Shown: positions 17,805 through 26,531, counted from the first letter of the stretch. The stretch: 64,000 nt of DNA from an uncultured Bacteroidia bacterium (GCA_903850335.1 CAINLJ010000137.1:1-64000), one strand, 5' to 3'. Notes: generated from the letters alone by a model not told the origin. A program made the numbers and translations.

Positions 17805-20684
17805 TTACAGGGATCCGAAATTAATTGAAAAGAGAAATTCGTAGTTAAATTTTTTCTGTCCGGTAAGATATGATGTTCGAAATCCCATTTTGGCAGGAAC
17901 ATACAACCTGAGAAAATTTATATCTGCATAAATTTCATTTCCAAAGGATTCAAAATTGAAATCATAATGCAGGTTCTGGTGGACGATAGGGACAATAGCC
18001 CACGCCTGATCATAAAAAATTCTGATTGAGATCCTTTTTATGTAGGTCGCTCGCCCCAGACTGAGATCCGGATAGGCAATCGGTAGGACATAGTCAGTTC
18101 TAAGGGTGAACAATTGATTATTTGTAATATTTGAATATCCTCTCGGGTAGTTAATGTAATCGGTCAGCGTATTGGCAGTTAATGGTTTATGCTGAAATCC
18201 ACTGTAAATCCTTATTCCATGATGACGGAATATTCCCGGGAAATACAATTTTCCTTCGACTGTCCATATTGGACTGGACCGACTATACGAGAAAGGCGAA
18301 TAATGATAATTCAAATCAATTACCTGTCCAATCGCTGGCTGTTGATCCCGTAATCCTGATTCAAGCAAATTATGGACATATAGCCTGTAGGTTAACCAGG
18401 TACTATTTTGATTGGCAAAAGGAGTTGAAGATTCCTGCCAGGTTTGCCGGTATCCTGCCTGAAATTCGGGTTGAACTAATCTGTTCCATTTCCCTTGCGA
18501 TAAATTTAGGGGTAAATTGATGATTCCATTGATATTTAATATCTTATATGAAAAGAACACCTGTTGAGTATCTTTTCTTATGGTATTCGTTAATGGATTA
18601 TTATGAGTTGTGACCATGAAATAATCTGACTTTTCCTGACCATAATTTGCATTGAGTTTAAGTACCGGAAACCATCCTGTATAATCAAATTCAGCAACCC
18701 ATTTACCTGTTTTATTGATGGTTGAATAATCATAACCAAGCTGCGTTATCGCTGTACCAAGCAAATTCTGTGACATTAAAGAAAAACCTGGCCTGATCTC
18801 CTCGTTTGCGGCATCAATATGAACCGGAGACCAGCTATGGAAATTAAATAGATGATTAAACCGGGAATAGGGACGGGATTTATATTTTAAGGAATCATTA
18901 ACTGAAAAATCAACAATACTCTGCTCCTGTTCGGATATCTTATCTGCCAACAAATTACTATATGATAACAAACTGTTTGCATTAACAAAATCTGACTGGC
19001 GTAATGGCATTTTGACGATCCTGAAACCATCTGAACTGAAACTGCTGTAGATTAAATTTCGTTTGTCTGGCATTGGTCTTGCGTCCCTGACACCAAACCT
19101 TGACTGAGTAAGACGATAGTTTATTTTATTCTTCAAATCGAAAGCATACAATTCGTCATTGCCACTAAAGGCAGCGGTATAGAAGACGAAATTTCCGGAT
19201 TGGACTGGCCTTGACAGCTCGTTGTACGAAAAAGGGAGTAAAAGGTCTGTTTGGCCTGTAAATGGGTCTATTTTAGCCAATGATTTACCTTTATTGCCAA
19301 GCACAATGGCAAAAAGTTCTTTCCCGTTTTCTGACCATGAGGGTGTTAAAATGAATAACTTTTCTCTCAGGCTGGTCTCCTTTTCAATTTCTCCTGTTTC
19401 TGGAGAAATAATTACAATGGAAGAACGATCTTCATTATTAATTTTGACAGCAACAAGGTGTGTTCCATCTGAATTTAAACATGGAGCATATATTTTTTCC
19501 ATATATTTTCTTTGGATAAGCAACCTATTGTTAATATTCAGAATTCGCAGTAGTGAAAATTCGCGGTGCGCCCATCGGATATCCGGCTTTGACTCTATCC
19601 AAAATATCTTATCCTGTCCATAAGTTATTGATTCTTCGAAAAATGAACCTGGTGTAAAGAGTACCTTCTCCTCACCTTTTTGACCTAATTCTACAAACCT
19701 TGTGAGGTCATCCATAGAATATTTTACTGCGAAGAAGGTTGAATCTGTTTTTGGATATGGATACCTATAACTTACATATCCCTTTTGTTTTTTAGTAAGA
19801 TACTCAAAGGGTGTTAATTTTAAACCCTTGTCGTTATTGGTCCATCCTTTTTTTAAACCGGAAAATATTGTATCATACAATTGAATCTGATTCATCCCTG
19901 TGACCTCTCTTAACCCCCTTGAAAACGGATTTAAAGAAAATGGTTTTCGCGCGACACGATTAAGTACCTTTGCCCACGTATCAGATCCGTACCGGGCTCG
20001 TGTTCCCGCTACTAATTGATATCCTAACTGATAATAATCCGGAACATAATCTTTATATGAACCCAAATATGCTTTATCATAGGAGTATATTCCCTTGTCA
20101 AGACTCTGCGCTTTTAATTCCATTTCAAAATTAGGGACTCTTCCCCTTCCTGTATGACTCAATGCTGTTTCGGTAGTTACAGCATCACCTTCAAGAAACC
20201 AAAATGGTAAATAAAGTCCGGTTACTAAAGCAGCTACCTGTTCACCAAATAATATTTTAAGCACATCAGGTAACTCTGAATCTATTTTACCAATTTGAAC
20301 GACATGCCTGAATTCGTGGATAGCCAACTGCTCAAGCCAATCCTGCGCATAGATCTCCTGGTGAGGTGTTGTGAAGAGCTCGACGCGCGAAGGAGCCCAA
20401 GCAACAAAGCCATTAGAGCGAACAGAGCTTGTATGAAGTAAAACTGATATTTTGGATGGACTAAATTTCAATGAATTTCCTGCGAATGAATACACCTTTC
20501 TCAAAAGATTTGCCATTCGCATTCCTTCTTTTTCACATTCAGATGGATATATTACCTGAAATTTATCCGTATTAATTTGCTTCCAATGAATTCCGGAAGG
20601 ATCATCCCCAAGTACATAGTATTGAGCTACTATAATATATGGACAAAATATAATATATATAATAAGCAATATGCGTCTGATCAT
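17805..20684 (-). CDS. Exported zinc-peptidase / beta-propeller / outer-membrane barrel protein
   Basis: A 959-residue envelope protein. A signal peptide (1-21, ending IIVAQ) precedes a metallopeptidase-like domain with a zinc motif HEFRH at 123-127 and a likely third ligand in FLEGDAVTTE about 50 residues later, as in gluzincin (peptidase MA-like) families. The middle (about 300-600) has TolB/WD40-like repeats with sequences such as APCLNSDGTHLVAV and TPSWSENGKELFAI. The last 300 residues have alternating beta-strand character typical of an outer-membrane barrel. The N-terminal domain is probably periplasmic or surface exposed. Substrate is unknown; activity is inferred from the motif only. 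It is 20 bases downstream of the aminopeptidase gene on the same strand. Confidence 0.72.
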   Translation of the reverse strand: MIRRILLIIYIIFCPYIIVAQYYVLGDDPSGIHWKQINTDKFQVIYPSECEKEGMRMANLLRKVYSFAGNSLKFSPSKISVLLHTSSVRSNGFVAWAPSRVELFTTPHQEIYAQDWLEQLAIHEFRHVVQIGKIDSELPDVLKILFGEQVAALVTGLYLPFWFLEGDAVTTETALSHTGRGRVPNFEMELKAQSLDKGIYSYDKAYLGSYKDYVPDYYQLGYQLVAGTRARYGSDTWAKVLNRVARKPFSLNPFSRGLREVTGMNQIQLYDTIFSGLKKGWTNNDKGLKLTPFEYLTKKQKGYVSYRYPYPKTDSTFFAVKYSMDDLTRFVELGQKGEEKVLFTPGSFFEESITYGQDKIFWIESKPDIRWAHREFSLLRILNINNRLLIQRKYMEKIYAPCLNSDGTHLVAVKINNEDRSSIVIISPETGEIEKETSLREKLFILTPSWSENGKELFAIVLGNKGKSLAKIDPFTGQTDLLLPFSYNELSRPVQSGNFVFYTAAFSGNDELYAFDLKNKINYRLTQSRFGVRDARPMPDKRNLIYSSFSSDGFRIVKMPLRQSDFVNANSLLSYSNLLADKISEQEQSIVDFSVNDSLKYKSRPYSRFNHLFNFHSWSPVHIDAANEEIRPGFSLMSQNLLGTAITQLGYDYSTINKTGKWVAEFDYTGWFPVLKLNANYGQEKSDYFMVTTHNNPLTNTIRKDTQQVFFSYKILNINGIINLPLNLSQGKWNRLVQPEFQAGYRQTWQESSTPFANQNSTWLTYRLYVHNLLESGLRDQQPAIGQVIDLNYHYSPFSYSRSSPIWTVEGKLYFPGIFRHHGIRIYSGFQHKPLTANTLTDYINYPRGYSNITNNQLFTLRTDYVLPIAYPDLSLGRATYIKRISIRIFYDQAWAIVPIVHQNLHYDFNFESFGNEIYADINFLRLYVPAKMGFRTSYLTGQKKFNYEFLFSINFGSL

Positions 20685-20704
20685 ACCGAAGATTTACTTC
20701 ATTT

Positions 20705-22480
20705 TTATATTGGTGCACATTGATTGGATAACCATTTCAAAACATCTGACTTCAACAATGGTTTTAAGCTGTTCGATATCTTTTTATGATAGTTATTAAC
20801 CCATCTGATTTCATCCTTATTCAAAAGTTTCGTGTTTATCATCCTCCGGTCAAGCGGACATAAGGTCAAAGTTTCAAACGACAAAAATTGTCCGAATGAG
20901 GATTCCTTATCCTGCCTGCATAATAGAATATTTTCGATCCTGATCCCATACTTACCCTCTCTGTACAAGCCTGGTTCATCAGAAATAATTTGTCCGTTTC
21001 TGATTGGCTGATCATTAATTTCTTGTCTGATACTCATTGGGCCCTCATGGACCGAAAGATAATGACCTACTCCATGTCCAGTTCCATGACCATAGTTCAA
21101 GTAATTATTCCATAAATCATTGCGTGCAAGAATATCAAGCGAATGCCCTTTTGTGCCTTTTGGAAATTTTGCATTCGCAAGTTTAATCATCCCCTTTAAT
21201 ACTAATGTGTAATCATTTTTGGTGATTGACTCAACTTTTCCGGTAGAAATGGTCCTTGTGATATCTGTTGTACCGTCAAGGTAATGGGCACCTGAATCAA
21301 TCAGCAAAATACCATTGGAAAATATCTGCCTGTCCGTTTCTGGTGTTGCACTATAGTGAACGATTGCGCCATTTGAACCAAATCCTACTATTGAATTAAA
21401 ACTTTCACCTTTAAAAAATCCTTGTTCCGAGCGAAACTGGCGAAGTTTTTCTGCCAAGGATAGTTCTGTTATTATTTCACTTTGCGAACGGGTATAAAAC
21501 CAGTATAGAAAATTTACCATCGCAGCCCCGTCGCGTCTGTGTGAAGCTTTCATTCCTGATATTTCAACCTTGTTTTTGATTGATTTTAGAAGCGTAGGAA
21601 TTGCTACCCCTTCGACTACCCAACAATTCTCACGAAAATAAGAGTATATAATTGAATTTGTTCTATTTGGATCAAGGTATACCGATTTTGGCGAATTCTT
21701 TTCAATTTGTTTTAATAGAGAGCCATAGTCCATTACTTCTATTTTATCCTTCTTTAAATTCCCAATTAACGTTGGACTTAGTCTCTCCTTTCCGACAAAT
21801 AAGTACGCATTCTCTTCATCTATATATCCAAAACCGGTAAAGACAGGATTTAAACTCCCTTCGTTACCTCTTAAATTAAAGCACCAGGCCAAATCGTCTA
21901 ACTGACAGATCAAAGTGGAATTTACACTAAAATCCCTCAGTTTTGTCCGGATAGCCGAAAGCTTTTCAACACGTGTCTGCCCAGCAAAACGAACTGGATA
22001 GTCGACGACAGGAGTACTTAGTTGCCGGGGTCTGTTTTCCCATATTATCGAGAGCAGATCCTGATTTTCGATTAAAGATATACCATTCGCACCTAATTTC
22101 TGCTTTAAAACATTTGATTCGGTTGCTGTAAACGTTTTCCCGTCAATCGCAAGCTTGTCACCTGGTATGAGCTCTGATACAAGCCACTGCTCCAGAGTGA
22201 TACTTTCCGGCAGACGATCTTTAATTATTTGATATTCTGTCCCCTTTAACTGTAATTCAGCTTGAATAAAATATCTTGAATCAGTCCACAGGACCGCCCT
22301 GCTTTTTGTGATTACCACTTTTCCATAGGATCCTGTGAAGCCACTTATCCATTCTATTGTTCTCCAATGAGGTGTAACGTATTCACTCAGATGCGGATCA
22401 GTACAATTAATAACAATGCCTTTAAGATCATTAAAGTCCATTAAATTACGCAGAGAGGTAAGCTTATCATTAATATTCAT
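20705..22480 (-). CDS. Xaa-Pro aminopeptidase, M24 family
   Basis: Dimetal cytoplasmic peptidase that removes N-terminal residues preceding proline. The 591-residue protein has two creatinase-like N-terminal domains (about 1-310) and an M24 pita-bread catalytic domain. Metal ligands are visible: the two Asp residues of LLIDSGAHYLDGTTDITRT, the His in GHGTGHGVGHYLSVHEGP, and the Glu residues in ISDEPGLYREG and GIRIEN. Length fits the large, three-domain aminopeptidase P type found in eukaryotes and many Bacteroidota rather than the 440-residue PepP. Its start overlaps the NUDIX gene stop by 4 bases, so the two are cotranscribed. Confidence 0.92.
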   Translation of the reverse strand: MNINDKLTSLRNLMDFNDLKGIVINCTDPHLSEYVTPHWRTIEWISGFTGSYGKVVITKSRAVLWTDSRYFIQAELQLKGTEYQIIKDRLPESITLEQWLVSELIPGDKLAIDGKTFTATESNVLKQKLGANGISLIENQDLLSIIWENRPRQLSTPVVDYPVRFAGQTRVEKLSAIRTKLRDFSVNSTLICQLDDLAWCFNLRGNEGSLNPVFTGFGYIDEENAYLFVGKERLSPTLIGNLKKDKIEVMDYGSLLKQIEKNSPKSVYLDPNRTNSIIYSYFRENCWVVEGVAIPTLLKSIKNKVEISGMKASHRRDGAAMVNFLYWFYTRSQSEIITELSLAEKLRQFRSEQGFFKGESFNSIVGFGSNGAIVHYSATPETDRQIFSNGILLIDSGAHYLDGTTDITRTISTGKVESITKNDYTLVLKGMIKLANAKFPKGTKGHSLDILARNDLWNNYLNYGHGTGHGVGHYLSVHEGPMSIRQEINDQPIRNGQIISDEPGLYREGKYGIRIENILLCRQDKESSFGQFLSFETLTLCPLDRRMINTKLLNKDEIRWVNNYHKKISNSLKPLLKSDVLKWLSNQCAPI

Positions 22481-23013
22481 TTTCTAATGTTTATATAATA
22501 TTTTATTATTTTAAACATACTTTCCGAACACAATTCTTCCTTTTGGATCTTTTCTGGAAATTTAAATTCAACAGCAGAAACATCGTCGTCAGGAACTAAT
22601 TCCGCGATATTATCAACGGTACAGATAAAGGCAAGGTCAACTGTAAAAACCGAGAAGCCTGAGTAGACATATTCGTTAGGGAATGAAACCAGGTATTCTG
22701 ATTTTGTTATATTCACTCCGAGTTCTTCCCGAATTTCGCGAATAACAGCATCCTCTGCCCTCTCCATTTGGTTTACAAATCCACCTGGCAGATCAAGCAT
22801 CCCCTTTGCAGGATTTATCGCACGTCTTGTTAAAAGTAATTCTCCTTTTTCATTGAAAATAAGACATGCTACAGCTGCCGAATTATTTATATAATAGTCG
22901 AACCGGCACTCTTCGCAATTGAATGACTGACCTTCATTAGTGGTTTTAAAGTCTTTACTTCCGCATCTTGGGCAATAACCAATTACATTTCTGGGATGAG
23001 TTTCGCTTGTCAT
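22477..23013 (-). CDS. NUDIX hydrolase with N-terminal zinc ribbon
   Basis: A 178-residue NUDIX enzyme that cleaves a nucleoside diphosphate linked to another moiety. The N terminus is a four-cysteine zinc ribbon (CPRC near residue 14 and CEEC near 33). The catalytic NUDIX box is complete: GFVNQME followed by the RE-I-REELGV helix, matching G-x5-E-x7-REUxEExGU. This layout resembles the NADH pyrophosphatase NudC, but the chain is shorter and lacks the NudC C-terminal signature, so the substrate is not assigned. It is the first gene of an operon with the M24 aminopeptidase, overlapping it by 4 bases (ATGA). Confidence 0.85.
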   Translation of the reverse strand: MTSETHPRNVIGYCPRCGSKDFKTTNEGQSFNCEECRFDYYINNSAAVACLIFNEKGELLLTRRAINPAKGMLDLPGGFVNQMERAEDAVIREIREELGVNITKSEYLVSFPNEYVYSGFSVFTVDLAFICTVDNIAELVPDDDVSAVEFKFPEKIQKEELCSESMFKIIKYYINIRK

Positions 23014-23181
23014 GAAATTATAGGTAACTTTGTGTATTAAAAGTATGATGCATTATTGGACATGTTGGTAATGTATTCTGTAAACTTCGTTGTCGTAAAA
23101 GTAGAAAATATCAGGGCTAATTATAACTTTGTCGATCAATTTTGAATATCTAAATCATAAATATCAGCTATATTTACCTGC

Positions 23182-23814
23182 ATGAGTTTTAAATTATTAT
23201 GGGAAGGTTTTATGATTGGAATGGCAGTGTCGGTTCCATTAGGCCCTTTAGGGATGTTATGCATAAAACGGACGGTAAATAAGGATTGGAAATCAGGATT
23301 CTTATCCGGATTGGGAATTGCTGCCTCAGATGCTATCTATGCCATTATTGCAGGATTCAGTCTCACAATTATCATTAATTTCATACACCAATATGAAATC
23401 CATTTCAAAATCCTTGGAGCTACGATGGTTGTGATTCTTGGGCTTTACATTTTTTTGTCTAATCCTGCGAAGGAAATTCAAAAATATAAACAAAAAGGGA
23501 CTTCGTATCTTCAGGATTTTTTTACTGCTTTTCTTCTGACAGTCACAAATCCTCTTTCAGTTTTTATTTTTATTGCAATATTTACCAGTTATAGTCTTGT
23601 TCTTCAGTTATCTCAAATATTTGAAGCCCTTTTAATCGTTGGCGGAATTTTTATTGGTGGTGCCACCTGGTGGTTTATAATTACAGGATTGGCTTATCTT
23701 TTTAAGCATAAGCTAACTATAAATACCTTATGGTGGGCTAACAAGATTATTGGCCTTGGAGTGATATTAATAGCTATAAGCTTGTTTCTCCTGCTGCTGT
23801 TAAAAGAAATCTAG
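23182..23814 (+). CDS. LysE/RhtB-family exporter
   Basis: A 210-residue inner-membrane protein with about six hydrophobic segments and the family N terminus GFMIGMAVSVPLGPLGMLCI. The LysE superfamily exports amino acids such as lysine, threonine or homoserine. The substrate cannot be read from sequence and there is no adjacent LysR-type regulator to suggest one. The ATG at 23182 gives the expected membrane-facing N terminus. The gene is single and converges on the thioesterase gene; the two stop codons share one CTAG palindrome. Confidence 0.85.
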   Translation: MSFKLLWEGFMIGMAVSVPLGPLGMLCIKRTVNKDWKSGFLSGLGIAASDAIYAIIAGFSLTIIINFIHQYEIHFKILGATMVVILGLYIFLSNPAKEIQKYKQKGTSYLQDFFTAFLLTVTNPLSVFIFIAIFTSYSLVLQLSQIFEALLIVGGIFIGGATWWFIITGLAYLFKHKLTINTLWWANKIIGLGVILIAISLFLLLLLKEI

Positions 23815-24230
23815 ACCCCTGCGAATAGTTTGGTTTCTTGAAGGATGATGAGAAACTCCTCAGGGGCTTTACAGGGTTTACCTGCTTTTGCGTCCATAAA
23901 TCCAAGCACAACTTCTCCCTCATTAATTAGTTCTCCTTTCTCGTTATAGATCTCTGAGAACACCCTGAATTTTACTTTTGGAATTTCTTTAATAATTGTT
24001 CGTATTGTTAGTACCTCATCATAAATGGCTGGTTTATGATAAACTGAACTTAATGATCTGACCGGAAGTATTACTCCACTCTCCTCAACTTCCCTGTATG
24101 ATTTCCATATTTCCCTGATCAGGTCCGTTCTTCCAATTTCATATAAACGAGGATAATTTCCGTAGTACATGATTCCCATCCTATCTGTATCGCCATAACA
24201 AACTCTATATTTTGAATCGAAAATCAACAT
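23811..24230 (-). CDS. Acyl-CoA thioesterase, 4-hydroxybenzoyl-CoA thioesterase (YbgC-like) family
   Basis: A hotdog-fold thioesterase that hydrolyses acyl-CoA. The signature YGDTDRMGIMYYGNYPRLYE has the catalytic Asp and the helix start of the family, and the C-terminal part (EGEVVLGFMDAKAGKPCKAP) fits. The frame extends upstream to 24272, but the ATG at 24230 (139 residues, MLIFDSKYRVCYGDTD) gives the usual family length. Short-chain acyl-CoA is a common substrate of this group, but this is not certain here. No Tol-Pal genes lie nearby, although ybgC often sits with them in Proteobacteria. Confidence 0.85.
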   Translation of the reverse strand: MLIFDSKYRVCYGDTDRMGIMYYGNYPRLYEIGRTDLIREIWKSYREVEESGVILPVRSLSSVYHKPAIYDEVLTIRTIIKEIPKVKFRVFSEIYNEKGELINEGEVVLGFMDAKAGKPCKAPEEFLIILQETKLFAGV

Positions 24231-24298
24231 GGTTTTATGATTAAAAGTTTTATTTATCCTACAAATTGCCACTGAAGAAGAGGCAAAAAATCATTGAT

Positions 24299-24336
24299 TA
24301 AAAAAGCCTGATAATCGATTGATTAACAGGCTTTTT
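24299..24336 (-). terminator. Terminator of tRNA-Lys(UUU)
   Basis: Minus-strand hairpin with a 10-bp stem (24301-24310 with 24327-24336), a 16-base loop and a T run. It begins right at the encoded CCA end of the tRNA. Confidence 0.8.
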
Positions 24337-24411
24337 GGTGACCCAGCTGGGATTCGGACCCAGGACCCCATCCTTAAAAGGGATGTGCTCTACCAGCTGA
24401 GCTACTGAGTC
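24336..24411 (-). tRNA. tRNA-Lys (anticodon UUU), CCA encoded
   Basis: The minus strand folds into a 76-base cloverleaf. The acceptor stem GACTCAG pairs with CTGGGTC (one G-U). The D arm is GCTC-AGCTGGTA-GAGC, the anticodon stem CATCC/GGATG encloses CTTTTAA, and the T arm is CTGGG/CCCAG with TCCGAAT in the loop. The anticodon TTT reads AAA and AAG lysine codons. The discriminator is A, and the 3' CCA is encoded at 24336-24338. A promoter lies 35 bases upstream and a terminator follows directly. Confidence 0.97.
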
Positions 24412-24445
24412 ATCATTATATTGCCTATGTTTTTCAAAGGCGGTG

Positions 24446-24475
24446 CAAAGATAAGGTTTTTTTAATTTATACAAA
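24446..24475 (-). promoter_or_regulatory. Promoter of tRNA-Lys(UUU)
   Basis: On the minus strand, TTTG (24472-24475), an 18-base spacer and TATCTTTG (24446-24453) match the Bacteroidota -33/-7 consensus. The -7 box is identical to that of the second tRNA-Lys gene. Confidence 0.6.
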
Positions 24476-24490
24476 TACCTTTAACCTAAA

Positions 24491-24523
24491 TTTGCATAAA
24501 GTTTGGTTTTATTTGTAGATTTG
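24491..24523 (+). promoter_or_regulatory. Promoter candidate of the short-chain dehydrogenase gene
   Basis: TTTG at 24491-24494, a 21-base spacer and TAGATTTG at 24516-24523. Initiation near 24530 would fit the internal ATG at 24581 better than the first ATG at 24536. Confidence 0.45.
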
Positions 24524-24580
24524 TCATATTAAATAATGATATGTTGCTTAGAAAGAGGCATATCGACAAACATTTTTTTT

Positions 24581-25399
24581 ATGACTGGTAAGGTTGTTGT
24601 TATAACTGGTGCTTCCTCAGGGATTGGAAGAGCTCTTGCTATTGAATTTCATAGAAAGGGAGCCCTGCTTGCCTTAGGTGCACGACGGCTCGATCAGCTT
24701 GAAATACTGAAAATGGAACTTGGAAGTACCGGAATTTTGTGTGTCAGGACTGATGTCTCTATTGAATTGGAGTGCAAAAATTTGATTGATAAAACCATAA
24801 CTGAATTTGGCCGGATTGATATTCTGATTAATAATGCAGGTATTTCAATGCGTGCACTTTTCAATAATTTAGATCTTGAAGTGATACATCGGGTAATGGA
24901 TGTAAATTTCTACGGTACTGTTTATTGCACCAAATTTGCGTTACCTCACCTTTTGGCTTCCAGGGGTTCATTGGTTGGTATAATTTCTATAGCAGGGTAT
25001 ATAGGATTGCCTTGCAGGTCAGCATACTCTGCTTCTAAATTTGCAATAAGAGGATTTCTTGACACGATAAGAATCGAACATTTGCATAATGGTCTGCATG
25101 TCCTTGTCGCTGCTCCCGGATTTACTTCCTCTGAGATCCGAAGGGTTGCCCTGATTGAAGATGGATCATTACAAGGCGAAACCCCCCGGGACGAATCTTC
25201 TATGATGAGTTCCCAAAGATGTGCAGGTTTGATTGTGAATGCTGTAAAAAAAAGGAAAAGGACTTTAATTTTAACCTTTATTGAAGGAAAATTTTCGGTT
25301 TTTCTTGGGAAGTTTTTCCCTTCATTACTTGATCAATTGACGTACAATCATATGTCCAAAGAGCCCGATTCCCCTTTAAAACAGCAACTTAATATTTGA
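24581..25399 (+). CDS. Short-chain dehydrogenase/reductase
   Basis: A 272-residue NAD(P)-dependent oxidoreductase with a Rossmann fold. Visible motifs are the cofactor loop ITGASSGIGRA near the N terminus, the structural NNAG, the catalytic Ser in IISIAGYIG, and YSASK, which supplies the active-site Tyr and Lys. The basic residues in GARRLDQ after the second strand suggest NADP(H). Substrate is unknown; the layout matches classical SDRs of the DltE/YqjQ-like group. The frame extends to an ATG at 24536, but the ATG at 24581 starts directly before the first strand (MTGKVVVITGASSG) and agrees with the promoter. It lies between two tRNA-Lys genes. Confidence 0.9.
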   Translation: MTGKVVVITGASSGIGRALAIEFHRKGALLALGARRLDQLEILKMELGSTGILCVRTDVSIELECKNLIDKTITEFGRIDILINNAGISMRALFNNLDLEVIHRVMDVNFYGTVYCTKFALPHLLASRGSLVGIISIAGYIGLPCRSAYSASKFAIRGFLDTIRIEHLHNGLHVLVAAPGFTSSEIRRVALIEDGSLQGETPRDESSMMSSQRCAGLIVNAVKKRKRTLILTFIEGKFSVFLGKFFPSLLDQLTYNHMSKEPDSPLKQQLNI

Positions 25400-25431
25400 A
25401 TTAATAATAAATACTTATTTGTTAAAATCAA

Positions 25432-25462
25432 TTTGTCATTAACGAAAATGAGGTTATCTTTG
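25432..25462 (+). promoter_or_regulatory. Promoter of tRNA-Lys(CUU)
   Basis: TTTG (25432-25435), a 19-base spacer and TATCTTTG (25455-25462) are a full match to the Bacteroidota consensus. Initiation near 25469 leaves about a 20-base leader before the tRNA. Confidence 0.65.
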
Positions 25463-25490
25463 CTGTGCTTTTGAAAAAAGGCAAACAAAA

Positions 25491-25563
25491 GACTCTGTAG
25501 CTCAGCTGGTAGAGCAATTGACTCTTAATCAATGGGTCGAGGGTTCGAATCCCTCCGGGGTCA
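25491..25563 (+). tRNA. tRNA-Lys (anticodon CUU), CCA not encoded
   Basis: A 73-base cloverleaf. The acceptor stem GACTCTG pairs with CGGGGTC (two G-U). The D arm is GCTC-AGCTGGTA-GAGC, the anticodon stem ATTGA/TCAAT encloses CTCTTAA, and the T arm is GAGGG/CCCTC with TTCGAAT. The anticodon CTT reads AAG. The discriminator is A, and the following bases are CTT rather than CCA, so a CCA-adding enzyme is needed. A consensus promoter lies upstream and a terminator 13 bases downstream. Confidence 0.97.
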
Positions 25564-25576
25564 CTTTTGAAAACAT

Positions 25577-25612
25577 AAAAACCGCTATAAATATTATTTT
25601 ATAGCGGTTTTT
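25577..25612. terminator. Terminator after tRNA-Lys(CUU), likely bidirectional
   Basis: Stem of about 15 bp built from AAAACCGCTATAAA and its complement, a short AT loop, and T runs on both strands. It can also serve the ECF sigma gene, which ends 64 bases further on from the opposite strand. Confidence 0.8.
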
Positions 25613-25676
25613 ACGTTTTTACTGATTATACTCTTACTGACTTAATGATCTAATGTTTTAATCATAAGCTCTATAT

Positions 25677-26183
25677 CTAATTAATATATTCACTAAGCCA
25701 TTTGCCTAGTTTTTTGCGGGTGAAGAATATTCGGCTTTTTACAGTCCCTAATGGTAAATCAAGTTTCTCTGCAATTTCCTTATATTTAAAACCACTCAAA
25801 AAGAGTTGAAAGGGTTCCCTAAATTCATCTTCAAGCATTTCGATTTTCTTGTAAATCTCCTTCTCAGCATGAATTGAATCTGCCGCCGGGGAGTAATCAT
25901 CCTTTGAGAAAGAAATTTGAAGCTTGTGGGAGGAACTTTCCAGGGTTGTCTTTGCTTTTACATTTCTCCTGTAATCGTTTATGAATGTATTTTTCATGAT
26001 TGTATAAACCCACGCCATCAAATTTGTATCCGCAGAAAACTTATCACGATAAGTTAATGCCTTCAGATAAGTTTCCTGAACAAGATCGTGCGCCTTGTCT
26101 GAATCACTGGTTAAACTTAAAGCAAAGTAATATAATTTACTGTGTAGGCTGGTCAGAGAATTCTGAAATTGTATTTGTGTCAT
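25677..26183 (-). CDS. ECF-family RNA polymerase sigma factor
   Basis: A 168-residue sigma-70 family protein with only regions 2 and 4, the ECF (group 4) layout. Region 2 has LTSDSDKAHDLVQETYLKAL with the conserved helix contacting core polymerase and the -10 element. Region 4 has YKEIAEKLDLPLGTVKSRIF, the helix-turn-helix for the -35 element. A typical linker (about 85-115) separates them. No FecR-type or zinc-binding anti-sigma gene is adjacent, so control of its activity is not visible here. It has a good housekeeping-type promoter upstream, and the start ATG at 26183 gives a normal N terminus. The regulon is unknown. Confidence 0.9.
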   Translation of the reverse strand: MTQIQFQNSLTSLHSKLYYFALSLTSDSDKAHDLVQETYLKALTYRDKFSADTNLMAWVYTIMKNTFINDYRRNVKAKTTLESSSHKLQISFSKDDYSPAADSIHAEKEIYKKIEMLEDEFREPFQLFLSGFKYKEIAEKLDLPLGTVKSRIFFTRKKLGKWLSEYIN

Positions 26184-26242
26184 AGCATGTATATTTCAAA
26201 ATAAATGATCAAATAAAGGTTTTCAATTATCAAACAACAATT

Positions 26243-26273
26243 CAAAGATATCAAACACACTATTAAAAAGCAA
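26243..26273 (-). promoter_or_regulatory. Promoter of the ECF sigma gene
   Basis: On the minus strand, TTG (26271-26273), a 20-base spacer and TATCTTTG (26243-26250). This is the primary-sigma consensus, so the ECF gene need not depend on its own product for basal expression. Confidence 0.6.
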
Positions 26274-26531
26274 TAGCAATTCTTGTTTCAGGCGCAAATC
26301 AGCCTGATTATATTAATTTATTCTAAATAAGAAAAACATAATTACCAATATCACAATGCACTTCACGAAAAAATGTAATTCATTATAAATTAGCATTGAT
26401 GAAAAATATTTTTAAGTTTAATGATTCTAAATAGGACAAATCGATCTTTTAATATCGATCTGACTTAAAGAGTCTTATTCCTTTGTATTAAAAAGGTGAA
26501 ACCTCAACCCTGAGAGTCCGACAATTTTGCC

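Noticed and set aside
24336-25563. Integration of a mobile element at the tRNA-Lys genes
   Set aside because: Only an SDR gene with normal features lies between them, no integrase is present and no direct repeat of a tRNA 3' end was found.
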